Of a DNA stretch of 64,000 nt, positions 49,620 through 61,623 are shown one piece after another. The notes under the pieces are model-generated. The model ran no database searches and was not told where the DNA came from. It saw nothing but the letters and a program-made list of their open reading frames with translations. The DNA comes from Sclerodactyla briareus (Eukaryota > Echinodermata > Holothuroidea > Dendrochirotida > Sclerodactylidae): NCBI GenBank assembly GCA_026419785.1, contig JAODTK010005864.1, forward strand, positions 132,001-196,000, read 5' to 3'. Within the stretch, counting starts at the first letter, position 1; each line of letters starts with the position of its first letter. The position numbers and the translations under genes are program-made.

Positions 49620-50483
49620 GTTCGATCTGGTTATAAAATTCTTAGCCACCCACTTCCTTTCATGGCTCGAATAGACAGAGAACAATGTACTTTCCTCGCT
49701 AATGAAGGTGACTTCTGGAGTGCCTCAAGGATCTTTCCTCGAGACATCTCTCCTCCTGATGTCATCAATGATATAGATGCAAACATGCAAATGCCAGGCA
49801 GATATGTGTACAGATGATGTTACATTCTACCTACAAAGTACATGTATTTACAGGAGCTCATTCATGTTATAGCAAGTCTGTATTAATCATTCAAGTTGGT
49901 CCAACGCGAACAAAAAGGTACCGAATGCAGAGAAGACCAACTAGGCTGGTGTTTTAAGGACGAAAGGCAAATGGCACTAGGAAATGAAAGCTCTCTCCAC
50001 ATCAAAGTAGATGACATGACATGGGGACATGTAGCAATAACGACCTCCAACGATGGATACAAAAATCAGCAGCAAGAGTTATTTTAGATGTTGAATCATA
50101 CGGCCAGAGATCCCATCAAAATTTTAATATATTGAAATGAGGCAGGAATCAGTATGGAAAGGCAAAGGCTGTCAATAGTCTACAAGTCACTAAATGAACT
50201 TTACCCCACATACATGGAAGTAGGGATACCCATTCACTATAATCAATTCCGGAAACAAGCTCTATTTATCAAGGGAGAAAACTGAATATCACAGAAACGC
50301 TCCTATCTTAGCTGAGCCTGAATGGTATGAATTGCCCTTGCAATTACGGAATGCACCAACGTTTAACAGTTTCAAAGACAACTACCCATTTCCTAAAGGT
50401 TTGAAGCCCGTTTACTCGCCTTTTGCTCAGTAACTCGTTTTGTTTCTTTTTACTTGTTTCTGTTCCTAATGCTTTAATAATTA

Positions 50484-50522
<39 letters not shown>

Positions 50523-50596
50523 TAATAATAATAATATAATAATAATAATATAATAATAATATAATAATAATAATAAATAATAATAATAATAATATT
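49620..50596 (+). mobile_element. 3' end of a CR1/L2-like non-LTR retrotransposon with (TAA)n tail
   Basis: Frame-shifted reverse-transcriptase remains are readable. VTSGVPQGSF (from 49708) is RT block 4. A remnant of 'W(S)NANKKVPNAEKTK' lies near 49890. The C-terminal blocks follow: LQRWIQKSAARVILDVESYG (near 50048), a 'KSLNELYP'-like stretch (near 50190) and 'RNAPTFNSFKDNY' (near 50350). These endings are typical of the CR1/L2/Rex group. The element ends in about 110 bp of (TAA)n/(AAT)n from 50486, as expected for a microsatellite-type tail. It is long dead, with many stops and only about the last kilobase present. Confidence 0.85.
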
Positions 50597-50599
50597 TCG

Positions 50600-52340
50600 C
50601 AATTTACATGATAAAGTGTACAGCAATGGAGTGAATTTATGAACTCTTTCAGTTCCTCGAGTGTTCTATACTTTCCTTTCCTTTCTGAAGAATTATGTTT
50701 GAACTTCAAAAATGGAATATACTTTCAATTTTATTTTTTTCAAAGTCAGGAATTGTTTTCTTCGTTCCATTGTAATAAATATAGTACTTGGCATGAAAAA
50801 GAACCAGTGCAGATCGGGATCACAGTAACAAGAGCATACATAGAATAAACTATCTGAACCCTCGATTTGAAAAATTTCGTTTCGATAGCTCGCCGAATAC
50901 AATTGACTTTCCTATACACATCTAAAACAGGTGTCGAGATCTTCTTCCCCCTCACCACAAAAGTACATTCTGTCCTATCGTCCCAAGATGAATTGACAAA
51001 GAAACGAATTTTTCAACCTATTATAATGCGGTGGAGGAATTTATCATGAAATTTCTTTTATTTTTAACATATTCAATCCTTTTACGAATAGAAATCATAC
51101 TTTCCACTTGCAGGTGCTCAAAAACCGGTATCCCATTTACTGCAGCCCCGGGGTCGTTAATGGACCGGCATGAAATATACTATAGGATATCGACCAATCT
51201 TTGCACTGCTGTAAAGTGATGTGATCATGCTAGGTTGATAGTCGGTTGTCTAGGCACCGACAGAGACTGCATTGTCAGTCTCCACATGACAGGTATGGAG
51301 CTTTGTGGGCCGTATAATTTATTGAATGGAAAATTATCACATCTATACGTTTTGCCGGGCCAGGAAATCATCAACTAGTTTGAAGCACTCATCATTGTGA
51401 TATATGCTGCGTTCTTTCGAACTCGATATACCGTACATTACGAGGCCCACGGGTGAAATGCGTTCTTCCGACAGCAACACTTGTCCAATACAGCGAACAG
51501 TTCAGCGGCCATATCGAAATTCCACTGCAATATTGCAATGCATAGGGCAGTGGTTACGCGAAAGCTCTCGCTTCTCGACGTTCGGTGCTGCACTAATTTG
51601 AACGGAATTGCTTCCATAGGTATGATATTTTTTTCCTTCATTTGCATGAATCAGGTCTAACCTTCTCATCACAAATTTATTTCGGAATGACTCCGATCTT
51701 CTGAGTGAGAGATATCGAATTGTCGCCATTTTGAACAAGTCGTGGAAGTGGAGGTTCATTATTAATTCGCAAAGTCACCATTTAAAGTCACCACTTGTGT
51801 ACCGAAAGAACGCGTTTCATCTCGTATATACGTATATCCAGTTTCGAAAGAACGCACCAATAAGTCGCGACATATATTACGTTGGCGCTAAGGGCAGTTC
51901 CTTATGAAGATAATTTCTTGGTCACTTTACTCCAAACATTTTTTCCAAATTAATCCTATCCCCATAATTATAAATGCATTGGTGCCCACACAGTATCACG
52001 AATTCATTCTTCAACTCTAAGTGAAATATCTTCTGCTGAAATTACAGCTGAAGAGAACATCGCCGCCTGCTTCTTTAAGAATACTTCAAATTACATTTTC
52101 CACTTCGGACGAATTGTACCACCACGCTTAACCCAAGCGGCTTCATACGTTTGACAAAGTAGTAACACATTCACCATATCTAATCCACCTTTTCCTTGCC
52201 GTAACATCAGAATGCTATGTTCAATTTTATCGTTATTTTCCTCCCTCAAATGCAGTTAAAAAAGACCGAGTTGATTTCTCTCCCTACACTATTCGACGTG
52301 ATATCATATCACGAGTATACTGTTCCCACAAAGGTTGCAC
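50600..52340. other. Intergenic, nothing recognised
   Basis: Short frames only. Confidence 0.4.
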
Positions 52341-52354
52341 ATGCATTAAGCGAA

Positions 52355-52680
52355 GCAGACCGAGTGGTTAGCACAATGATTCAATTGTTGTTGGCCGATG
52401 GTAAGCGTCGGCCTTCCTAATCGAGAGACTGGGGTTCGATCCCGGTCGGGTTCATACAAGAGACTTTGAAAACGCCTGCTGCATGCCTCAATTCTCTCAG
52501 TGGCGCTTGGCGCTCAGCAGGAGAGACAGGAACAAGGGAAAGAATGTTGGGTAGCACTACTGTCAGCGTGCAATAACTCCCTCTTTCAAATTAGGTAACC
52601 GCAACGATGCGTTGCCCTTGGTTCCTTATACCTGGTGAAGGTTTTCGCAAGCGTTACTTGTGGGGTATCCAAGTATTACA
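52355..52680 (+). mobile_element. tRNA-derived SINE (family A), plus strand
   Basis: The head GACCGAGTGGTTAGCACAAT (A box about 52361-52378) is followed by an insertion and then GAGACTGGGGTTCGATCCCGG (B box 52433-52443). Both boxes parallel the minus-strand SINE at 8.7-9.0 kb (ACCGAGTGGTTGGCACAAT; GGTTCGATTCCCGG). The body is 'ctcagtggcgcttggcgctcagcaggagagac' and so on. A tail boundary was not found. Confidence 0.6.
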
Positions 52681-52689
52681 ACCCTCGCC

Positions 52690-54210
52690 GGCTCTCTTGG
52701 GTAGGGTCATACGTCTGAACGCATGGTATCAATTGCCCATGCGTGTAGTGTTCCACGGTCTTTATTTTGCTAAGCAGGTTTAGGGTATAGTCATACTTCC
52801 CCATATTGTTACAGTAGTGTCCATTCCTGCACGACATTTTTTCTAGAGTATATAGGGTGGAATTTGAAAAAAAGAGTGTGTAAGTCAACGCTGACTTGAA
52901 TTTTAAGTAGCGTGCTGGCGACTTGACAATAATTGAGTGACTTGCTCCCATTAACTCCGTACAGCGACTTGCTTTAAATGAGTTGACTTGCACCATATTT
53001 CGGGTGATATTCCTTGTCTTGGTCACGAACTCTGCCTACGACACAGGGTATTTCCTGGCAGTCACCATCCAAGTATACCGGCTGGGCTCGGCATTGCTCG
53101 TCTTCGGTGATCGGATCTAGAACCGTATTTCTAAGTGATGGAATGGCCGTGGGCGGCATTTGCCTTTGGGGCGAAGGGTGGAGGCTCACAGTATGATATG
53201 TTGACCATGAATCGTTTGTTTTACCAATGGCACTCTGAGCACTCTCTCATAGAAATCAAAACGCCGAGTTCTGTTGTGAAATGACAGCGTTCCCAATCAT
53301 CCATCGTTGATGAACGATTGTGGCCGCTGTTTTCTTTATTAAGTACGACTTCTGATATTCACATTTGGCTTGATTCCTTGCCAGGCAAAGGAATCGTATG
53401 CAATCATGCACTGTATGTGTGGTATGTGTGTGCGTGTGTAAGTGTGTATGTGTATGTTTGTAAATGGTGGAAACCGAGGTAACACATAAGTTTTACACTT
53501 GTCAATCGAGGTACCACCGACAAACGAGGAATACCCGCTCGGTTAGAATAGGGGCGCTTTATGCACCATCGCTCTCGCGGAAATGGGCTCTTGAACAATC
53601 GCGTCAACTTCTCGGTTATGAGTAGGAATTCTTCCAACGCTTACCGTGTGCGTTGTAAGTTATTAACTTATTGTTAATTTAATTCATGTACAGTACTCGT
53701 TGCTGCGGTGGCAGGTATAATTACTCAGTGACCATAAAGAGTTGTATCTCCTGGCTATTCGGAGGGATACGCATAGGATATGGAAATAAGTACGTTTTCT
53801 CGTTTGGGAGGTAAAAACACACTACCCGTGTGTCCACCAAAGATAAGTATGTGTTGGTGTGTGTGTGTGTGTTTGTGGTGTATAGTGAGTCCGCGTTTAG
53901 GTACGGTGTTATATTGCCACCACAACTGCATCTAACTTAGCATCTAGGAATGCCAGAATCGTTCCATGGGGAGAGGAGACACCCCCCTTTCTACCATTCC
54001 ATAGTCCCCAATCTCGAAGCTCTCGCAGAAGTAAATAACTGCGCTTTGCTCACGACATGCACAGCACATCTGCCACGGGAATCCGGAGCCTGCCCAAAGT
54101 TCGTCAATGACAAGTTCGTCGTGACGTTATGGCATAGTGTGAGATTAGATTCAGCAAGAGGAAACAGATTGGGCCATTTGGGCTCGATCCCGTGCATAAT
54201 GCATGGGAGC
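52690..54210. other. Intergenic with (GT)n stretches
   Basis: Imperfect (GT)n at 53405-53462 and 53848-53880. No exon could be supported. Confidence 0.45.
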
Positions 54211-54222
54211 CTAACATGTTAC

Positions 54223-55078
54223 AGGGGGCGTCAACAGGTGGGGGACGGGTGGGGGGGGACATGGACCCCCACTTTCAAGTGGGGGGGGGATACCAATCTT
54301 TTGTACCCCCCACTTTCCGTGACCGTAATGTAAAAAATAAAAGGCAATGCCGGTTTGTCCACTTAAAGTCTAAATGATTCAATTTTTGTCTAACCAAACA
54401 AATATCGCGTTGGAAATTCTTAAGTCAACTAATTCCAGATGCGGATCCAGTGAAGATCTGGACCCGACTAGGGCCGAAGTCGAAGGCCTACTCAGTTTCA
54501 GAAGCCTTGGGGATACACCCCCCCCCCCAATTTTTCTATTATGAAAAATTCGGGCGGAAATTCGTGAAAAAAATGGGAGGAAAATGACAGAGTGGAGAGA
54601 ATGCCTGAATTTTTTTCAGACTTCTTCGATAAAATGCTGCGAAACATGGCCAATTTTTTTGAGCGGCTTCGCGCGCTCCCGTAGTTCCCAATGATGACAA
54701 ATTTTCGGCTACCAGATTGGAGTGGTCCCGTGCGCCATGGCTTTCCCCTTCGGATCCCACCAGAGATCGCTTCGGTAGACCCCTGGATTCCCCGCAAACA
54801 AAGCCAGAGTACGGAAATGTAATTGAAAGAATACATGTGTGATATTCGGTAAATCATCGAGTATGCACAATGATCAACATTTTTTGTTCTTTTACTCAAA
54901 TCACACATGTAGAGGGGCGCTATGCTATTGAGCCTGCCAAGGCCGTTTCCGTCGATCTGGAGGGATGAAAATCTGGAAATTTCTGGGTTCGCTTCGCGCC
55001 AACCGATGGTGGCCGCTACGCGTGATTGGTTTGCAATCGATGTGTCCCCCCACTTTTCAAAACGCTCCGACGCCCCTG
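54223..55078. mobile_element. hAT-like non-autonomous element, about 856 bp
   Basis: The left end (C)AGGGGGCGTC and the reverse complement of the right end, CAGGGGCGTC, match. Flanking sequences are CATGTTAC (54215-54222) and TATGTTAC (55079-55086), so seven of eight bases agree. The shared C at 54222 suggests one base was lost at the junction. CCCCCACTT/AAGTGGGGG blocks recur near both ends. A 136-residue minus frame inside has no recognisable domain. Confidence 0.6.
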
Positions 55079-55086
55079 TATGTTAC

Positions 55087-56485
55087 CGTCTGCGGCTTCA
55101 AGTCTGACCTCCTGGAGCATCATGCAAGGCAGGCGGCGAAAAACAGGAAGCTTTGTGTTCCAAAACAAAGCGGGTGCTAAGTTGAATAAGAGGGGAGGGA
55201 GACGACCCTCCCCTTATATCCTCCCCATGACCCCCGCTCAAAGATTCCTACGCCACTGGAGCCTGCACAAACCTCCTAACTGTCTGTACTATCGTGGAGT
55301 AGCGTCGATTAGTGTTATAAAAAATATTAATTGGATTCTAAACTACGGCGGACCGAGAGGGTCGTCGATCATGCCCTGTATCAGCCTGCCTCAGTGCTCC
55401 ATATGATGATGGCGATGTGTGATGCAGTCGCGGATTTATATATTGCTTCGCGACGGTGACGGCAGGTCCTTGTTCTCTGCATAAATTATTCATAAGGACT
55501 TATGGCTGCTGTTTTCGGCGTCGCTTGCCATGCGCGGTGTTATTGACAGCAGTGGAATAAATGAATAAATATGGGATGATAAATTTTCTTTGAAAAACAT
55601 TTAGCAGGAATATAGAATCGCGTCAGGAAATGTCCGAGGCGCGCATTCCGCTTCGGCATTTAGTTTACAACTGTCCGAACCATGATTGTATGCAACATAT
55701 ATTCATGCTGTGTCATATCTACATACTACAATGTGCATACATTCATAACACAATAGAACCTGATGCGAGCAAATACTTCACGCAGTTTCCCGATACAACA
55801 ACATTATCCAGCCTAGTAGGTAACTTTTAGGAGGGTTTCGCGGTTTTGCATTGTGCGTGCAGTAGTTGTGTGGGTATGGTGAGCTGAGAATGACTTTGTT
55901 GAGATGTGGGATGGTACATATCGATTCTGGATGATTATAAATAGATTGATATAGATATGACTGGAGTCCACGCTAGTCTGGAGTCGGAGATTCAAGAACA
56001 TCGTCGTATGCGTACGGTGCTGTGAGTGTGAACCACTGAGGGGGTTCGATCACATAAACTTAGTGTACGTGTGCAGTGGTGCCAATGGCCAATACCCAGG
56101 CCGGGTGCTGCGCACTGTGATGTGAAATGTGCATCACCGTCTTCACAGAGAAGATCAGCGTTCTACTTTTACGAGCGATGTGCACAGCATGACAATCAAT
56201 GTTCGTCATTCAGTAGGCTAGCGCCTAAAATTTAGGTAATTATTCCAACAATACAATTAACCGCGGCAAATTTAATAAGTCCCAACACAAAGTACTCGGC
56301 CTAGCCTAGGCTTGTTACTTTACGTTCATTTAGCTGAGGCCTAGCCGAGGCTAGAACTAGTTAGTTTCTAGTGCCCATACGGCGAATAAAGAAACACATT
56401 CACTGGCGGCTTTACATATAAACGTTACATGATGTAGACAAATAAAGGCATGTAGTTGTTACATGATGACTTCACAACGCCGAAT
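55087..56485. other. Intergenic
   Basis: A solitary CCTACGCCACTGG at 55247-55259 looks like one end of a CAGTGGCGTAGG-type element. 56.21-56.36 kb is rich in CCTAGGC/AGGCCTAG words. No exon seen. Confidence 0.4.
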
Positions 56486-56488
56486 TAA

Positions 56489-56867
56489 AGTGGCCATCCA
56501 TACATCTGTGTCCAATCCGTGACCTTTCCGTGGAAAAAATTGAAAACATAGGAATAACGTATTAAACTACCATCCATACGTCCGTGATGCTTCCGTGAAC
56601 CCATTCGTGACCTATAAAGGCTATCTGATAATCTGTGAATTTGACAATTGCTTGGTGGGCGATTTTCACAGACTCAAAAATTACACGGACGCTATTATGG
56701 CATGCCATTTGAGCATTATGGATATTGCATAAGTTGCGATTCAGTTCAGAGCGTGATATGTTGCCTTGTTTGTATCATGTAAACACACAAAAAGAATAGT
56801 TACAAAATGCGACTGAAAGATTTCACATATGGTTCACAGAAGCATCACGGATGAATGGATGGGCACT
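56489..56867. mobile_element. Harbinger-like MITE, 379 bp, TAA duplication
   Basis: The left end AGTGGCCATCCATAC and the reverse complement of the right end, AGTGCCCATCCATTC, match. TAA flanks both sides (56486-56488, 56868-56870). A subterminal second copy of the end ('accatccatacgtccgtgatgcttccgtgaac') follows. Non-coding. Confidence 0.7.
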
Positions 56868-56948
56868 TAATAATTTCCGGACGTGACTGTGGCACGGACG
56901 TGTCACAGATTAGACATGGGCGTGTCAGATACATTACAAGGGAGCTAA

Positions 56949-58502
56949 TGCCCCCTTTCAGACTGCTTTCAATAGTGAACCTCCGTTAGATTCACCGTTG
57001 AATTCAAAGGTGAACCTCCGTTGAAAATTTGCGCGTCGCCCTTTCATACTGCAGCAACAAGAAAACACCGCTGAATTCACAACCGTGTGATCCGCTATAC
57101 ACGACTTTGTATGTCGATCCGTAAGGGGAGCACTGTGTGGTTTATGCTTAAATGCTGGCGCTAATATAAACAATGCCGTGCTATTCACCTGTTTGTGAAC
57201 TTGTGACTACTGATATTAAAAATGGATGGGTTGATTTCACTGGCGTTCTGATGTTCTGGAGCGAATTGGACTAATCCGAAACCGAACTATTTGGCTGTTG
57301 CAGCAGCACAATCCAGCACTGACTCGGAAAGGAGAATAGTACATATACTCTATGAGTCGGGCAGGAGCCGCCCCACGCGTAGGCATCGCACGTTAATGTT
57401 GCAGTTAGCCTTCCAGTACAGTGTTGCTGCTGTCCTAGCATGCTGTCACGTATCGGGATAGAGGTTTTGGGTTTCGATATCCGCAATCGTGGTAGTTTGA
57501 AGCAAGGCGGGGACTGTTTCAACACCATCCATGTCATCAGCCCGTGGTGCTCCTCGTCCACCGTACCATCACTTTCACAAAGTGATGTCTCTCTGTCGAC
57601 ATCAGCATGATCTGCGTCTGACACTCCCAGTGGAATATCATCATGGCAACCCAGGGTCTCATATTGTTGTTCTCGTGAGTCAATGTCAATTCCAGAAGTT
57701 CTGCTGAGCGAAGACACTAGGTTAACTGGCTCAGTGAGAGCCCTGTGCCCCCAAATAAGGAAGCAAAGGTCTTCATTTGGCATTGTTTTCTTGCCTTTCC
57801 CACTCGTTTTGTTGTGACATTTAATTTTGAGCCACTTCCGCTGATGTATTTGAGCTGTTCAGCATCGAGATTTTGTCTTTTTGATGTCATGTTCATGAAG
57901 TTTCTGCAGTATTGTGTCGTGAGCAATTGTGTCTGCCGACATTTCACTTAACTCCTCGTTGACTGTCGCTTCACTTCGAGCGCAACAAAGTCTCTCCTCA
58001 TCTTACTCAAGAACCAGCCTGTCCGGTGTGGCAATCAGGTGGCAAGACGCCAAAATATAAGCCGGTTATATTAGAATCACTTGTACACTGTACTCAATAC
58101 GCCGTACCACATCCAGTGCACTGTTCAGCTGGTCAAAAGACATCCGATATTCAGGTGAACGATAGTACAATGAAATGATTCAAAACCCAGACACCTACAA
58201 ATGCTATGTATTACGTGCGAATTAATTTGACCAGCCAAACTCGCACGTGCGACCGCAAACAAAACATTAATCTGCATTTTACACAGTGTTTCACCGCGAC
58301 AACTTTTCACACTGGGCTGTCAACGGTGAAGTCCCGGGTTAACCGGTAGTTTACCCTGGATGCTTCGAGGGTAAAAAAAATCCGAAAAGTTAATCGGTGT
58401 TTTACCCGTGTTTCACCGCGACGACCTTTCACACTGGGGACTTTTCACCAGGAAAGTCCCGGGGGTACCCGTTGAAATTCTTGGCAGTGTGAAAGGGGTG
58501 TA
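56949..58502. mobile_element. Harbinger-like element, 1554 bp, TAA duplication
   Basis: The left end TGCCCCCTTTCAGACTG and the reverse complement of the right end, TACACCCCTTTCACACTG, match. TAA flanks both sides (56946-56948, 58503-58505). Near the right end, TTTCACCGCGACAACTTTTCACACTGGG-type text occurs twice about 119 bp apart. On the minus strand two overlapping frames (57271-57783 and 57717-57947) may be one broken protein beginning SKRQNLDAEQLKYISGSGSK. I see no transposase or Myb signature in it. Confidence 0.65.
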
Positions 58503-58919
58503 TAAGTATGAATTACACTTGAAGACAGGAACCAGTGACTAAAAGTTATATCGGCACGAACAGTGCACAGGAAGAATGTGTAGTTGTTTGAGAGCCTCTG
58601 TGGAGCTTGGTAACCTGGACCTCCCAAGAATGATTTTAGCAGTTTTTTTTTTTTATATTATGCAGATGATGATTTTGGTAGATTGACAAATACTGATTAC
58701 TGAAATAGAGAGTTAGCTAATGCATGGGCCTGACATTGGGCCTAATGTATTAGGCCTAACCTACTGTACTGTAATTATTTATCATGAAGTTAGCCAATAG
58801 GTATATTACTGTTACTGTGTTATGCCTAGGCCTGTATGTATTATAGGCTATAGAACTCTAGGGATGACGAAGTGTGCAGTTAACTATTCTGTCAAAGTTT
58901 TGCAGAACTGGTACCTCAC

Positions 58920-59400
58920 ACTTTAAAGCGACCTGATATGACAATGCCAATTCAACTCATCATACAGTAATTCACATTTTGGCCTTTCACTCACATTGTT
59001 AGATGGAAATATTATTGTACACATTTTCCTTGATGCATACATTTAAATTTGTGTTTCTACTCAGAATGACAGGAATATCTCAGATATTCCATGCCCTCCC
59101 TAGGGAAAACAATTTGGGGCGTGGCCTCCATGAAAAAGGCGTTTCTTTTAATAAATTTTCTGTCCAATGAAGTTTTCCTGTAAAGTTTGTAACCCTACCA
59201 CCTATAGTAAAGAGTCATGGGAAGACCATAATTCTCTATCAAACCTCGAGAATGAAATTTAGTCTGTTTTAAAGATTGCACTGGCCTATTCAAAAAGTTT
59301 TAGCTGCCTCTAAAAAATATGGTCCCCAATTTTTCGAAAGAATTCAGGCCTTGACAAGTTGTAGATTTGATTGAGTCCTAAAATATTGTAGCCTTTTAGT
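58920..59400 (-). repeat. Uninterrupted copy of the host repeat (empty site)
   Basis: Its reverse complement matches 41.64-41.79 kb and then 47.11-47.35 kb without the 5.3-kb insert between them. At the junction it reads TTACAAACTTTACAGGAAAA, where the interrupted copy has ACAAGCTTCA on the left and TTACAAGAAAAC on the right. Confidence 0.75.
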
Positions 59401-60290
59401 ACAGTATAGTAAGTTCTTCAAAACAGACTATTAAATTTGGTAAGAATACACTGACAACGCGAAAAGATATCTTGAATTTACTTTTCCTCCCCATATGTGC
59501 AATGAGTGCCCCATCAAGTGAATTTGTCACTGCCCTATGAGCCGTATGAACACCAGTATCTTTAACCTACATGAGGCAACAACTGACTGACAATGACTCT
59601 TCCCTGGGTCTCCTGGGTGACAGACAATCAGGATACAATGTCGCACCCCTCGGTCAAATGAGTGACTGACAATAAAAGTGCAACAACGCACATGTGCGTC
59701 ACTTCGTTTGTGGGAAATGACTCTACAATGACATAGCTTGTCTGGGGTGGGAGGGGTGCGTCATAACAATTGACAAATACTTATTCACTAGAGGGCTTAT
59801 CGGACTTTCAACATTTTTTAGAGTGTGTGTCCATTTTTCAGTACAAAGCTAAAAATTTTATGAAACGGAGTTCTTGGGAGCAGAATTATAACTTAATAAT
59901 ACTGCTTTAGACCATTCACTCCATGTTGTCTGCCCTGCTAAGAATACGTACAGTAGTTCACATGGTATGAAAGACTCAACCATTCCTTCCACTGAATTGG
60001 GTCTGTTTTGTCAATTATTCATCTCAAAATAGTAAGGCTGGAATGGCTCTGTTTTGTGACAATATAGAGAATGTGTGTGAGTCACCTACTTGCTTCCAAT
60101 TGACAATGACTCCACAATGAGGCCAGGGGCATCGCAAGTGAATATACTGGCACGACAATCAGTCGGTCACCTAACTGTCACGTGACATCTATGCGTTCAT
60201 AATGCATTATGAGGCATGACTTGACTCCATGCACTGACTGACTCATGATACACACACTATAATCAACAAATGCATGGAGTTGAGGAATAA
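59400..60290. other. Intergenic
   Basis: Contains several 'tgactgacaatgact' words near 59580-59730 and 60090-60240. No exon could be supported. Confidence 0.4.
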
Positions 60291-60860
60291 ACTAGACCTG
60301 TGCAGGCGGGTAATCCGCCCATGTGTATATCCCCGTAGGAATGTTCTTTTTGGCCCTCATTTGACCCCCAGTGACTTTAAACTGCCCTCCTGTTGTTCAG
60401 GACCAACTGTAGTCCACATCCTTCCAAAATTTGATTAAATATGACAAGTTAGAGAAAAAATACATGGAATAATATGCAAATTAGAACTCTGTGACCTTGA
60501 AATGACCTTCATATTGTCTAGGACTAATATCAGTCCACATCTAGCGAGTTTCGTTCAATTTCGACAAAGTCAGGAAATCGCAAGAATAAACACACATTTG
60601 ACCTCTGGTGACCTTATGTTTTTTGGGACAAACTTTTGTCCCCACCCACCAAGTTTAATGCAAATCAGACTAACTCTGTGTTGCATTTCTGTGTAAAACC
60701 TGCAAAATCAAGGGTGGTACCATGTAGCGATACCCACTTTCGCATTCGCCCAAGATCTTACATAGTGACATATTCCAAGTTTCAGATCAATTGGATAAAG
60801 TGTTTAAGAGTTATTGCGCTAACGGCTAGAGTTCCCGGGGGCGGAGACGGCGGCGGCACT
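60290..60860 (+). repeat. Dispersed TGACC-rich repeat fragment
   Basis: Repeated modules of 'tgacctt..atgaccttc' with 'gtccacatc..(c/g)aa.ttt' recur at about 60405, 60530 and 60635, ending in 'agttattgcgctaacggctagagttcccgggggcgg'. It has the same style as the families at 29-31 and 43-45 kb but is a different member. Confidence 0.6.
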
Positions 60861-60978
60861 CACCCCAAAACCTGTCCCTGAACACTTGTGACATGTGGGC
60901 GGGATATAATCAATGACACTAAACATAGAGTCAAAAAATTCCAATTTAAAATCCACAGGTTTGCTGTGTCGCCCTCAG

Positions 60979-61127
60979 CCCCTGTTGAGGTAGACATGGC
61001 ATCTAATATGGAGGCGGACACCTCGGATGGCTCTGCCCTAGTTCTGGAGGAAACTGCTTCAACTGGAGCCTTGGATGTCATGGATGGGCCCATGTTATCT
61101 GAGCAACAGGAGGAATCTCCCCTCGAG
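60979..61127 (+). CDS. Unrecognised gene, exon a (acidic, disordered)
   Basis: The acceptor is TGTCGCCCTCAG at 60978 and the donor GTATGT at 61128. The frame reads PVEVDMASNMEADTSDGSAL, then VLEETASTGALDVMDGPML and SEQQEESPLE. It is rich in Glu/Asp/Ser/Met, so probably a disordered linker in a larger protein. The last codon GAG joins cleanly to GTG-CCT-AAA in the next exon. The protein family is not recognised. Confidence 0.55.
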
Positions 61128-61623
61128 GTATGTCTGTAAAAGTAGCATTGAAAGCCCAATGGTCATGTGAACGGATTTCCTTATAAGTGGTGAGGTGGCC
61201 GTATCGTAGAGTTTCCCCCAGCAATACATGAGGTCCCTGGTTCAACCATTTTGTTTTCACAACATTACAATTTCATCCATTTCTTTCCTCGTGTATGGAA
61301 ATTGGCGCACCTGAACGCTACACTCTCATCTGTCGTATGAAGACGTTGGACTAATCTAGAATCAGTGCCCTTATACTCCTTTGGTAATGCTAATACCAAA
61401 ATCTGAAAGCAGCACATTGAATGCCTTTTAATTGTTTGCATGGTGACTGATGGAGAAAACCACTGATCGCTTCACCAACACTGGGGTAATTGCCGTGTTT
61501 CAATTCCCACAGTATTAGCTCTGTTACAGTCAGATCTTGCAGTCTAATCCGTCAACTCACAAACACTGAATAGCAATCTGTTGGTGCGTCATGTAATTGT
61601 GCCAAATGTTTTGTGTATTCCAG

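Noticed and set aside
50344-50709. 121-residue minus frame rich in Ile/Tyr
   Set aside because: It is the translation of the (TAA)n tail of the retrotransposon.
55247-55259. Right end of a CAGTGGCGTAGG-type transposon
   Set aside because: The partner end in the correct orientation and a target duplication were not found, so no element was drawn.
61195-61260. tRNA-like text (GGTGGCCGTATCGTAGAG ... GGTTCAACC)
   Set aside because: The B box is incomplete, pairing is poor and no SINE body follows clearly. At most a decayed SINE in the intron.
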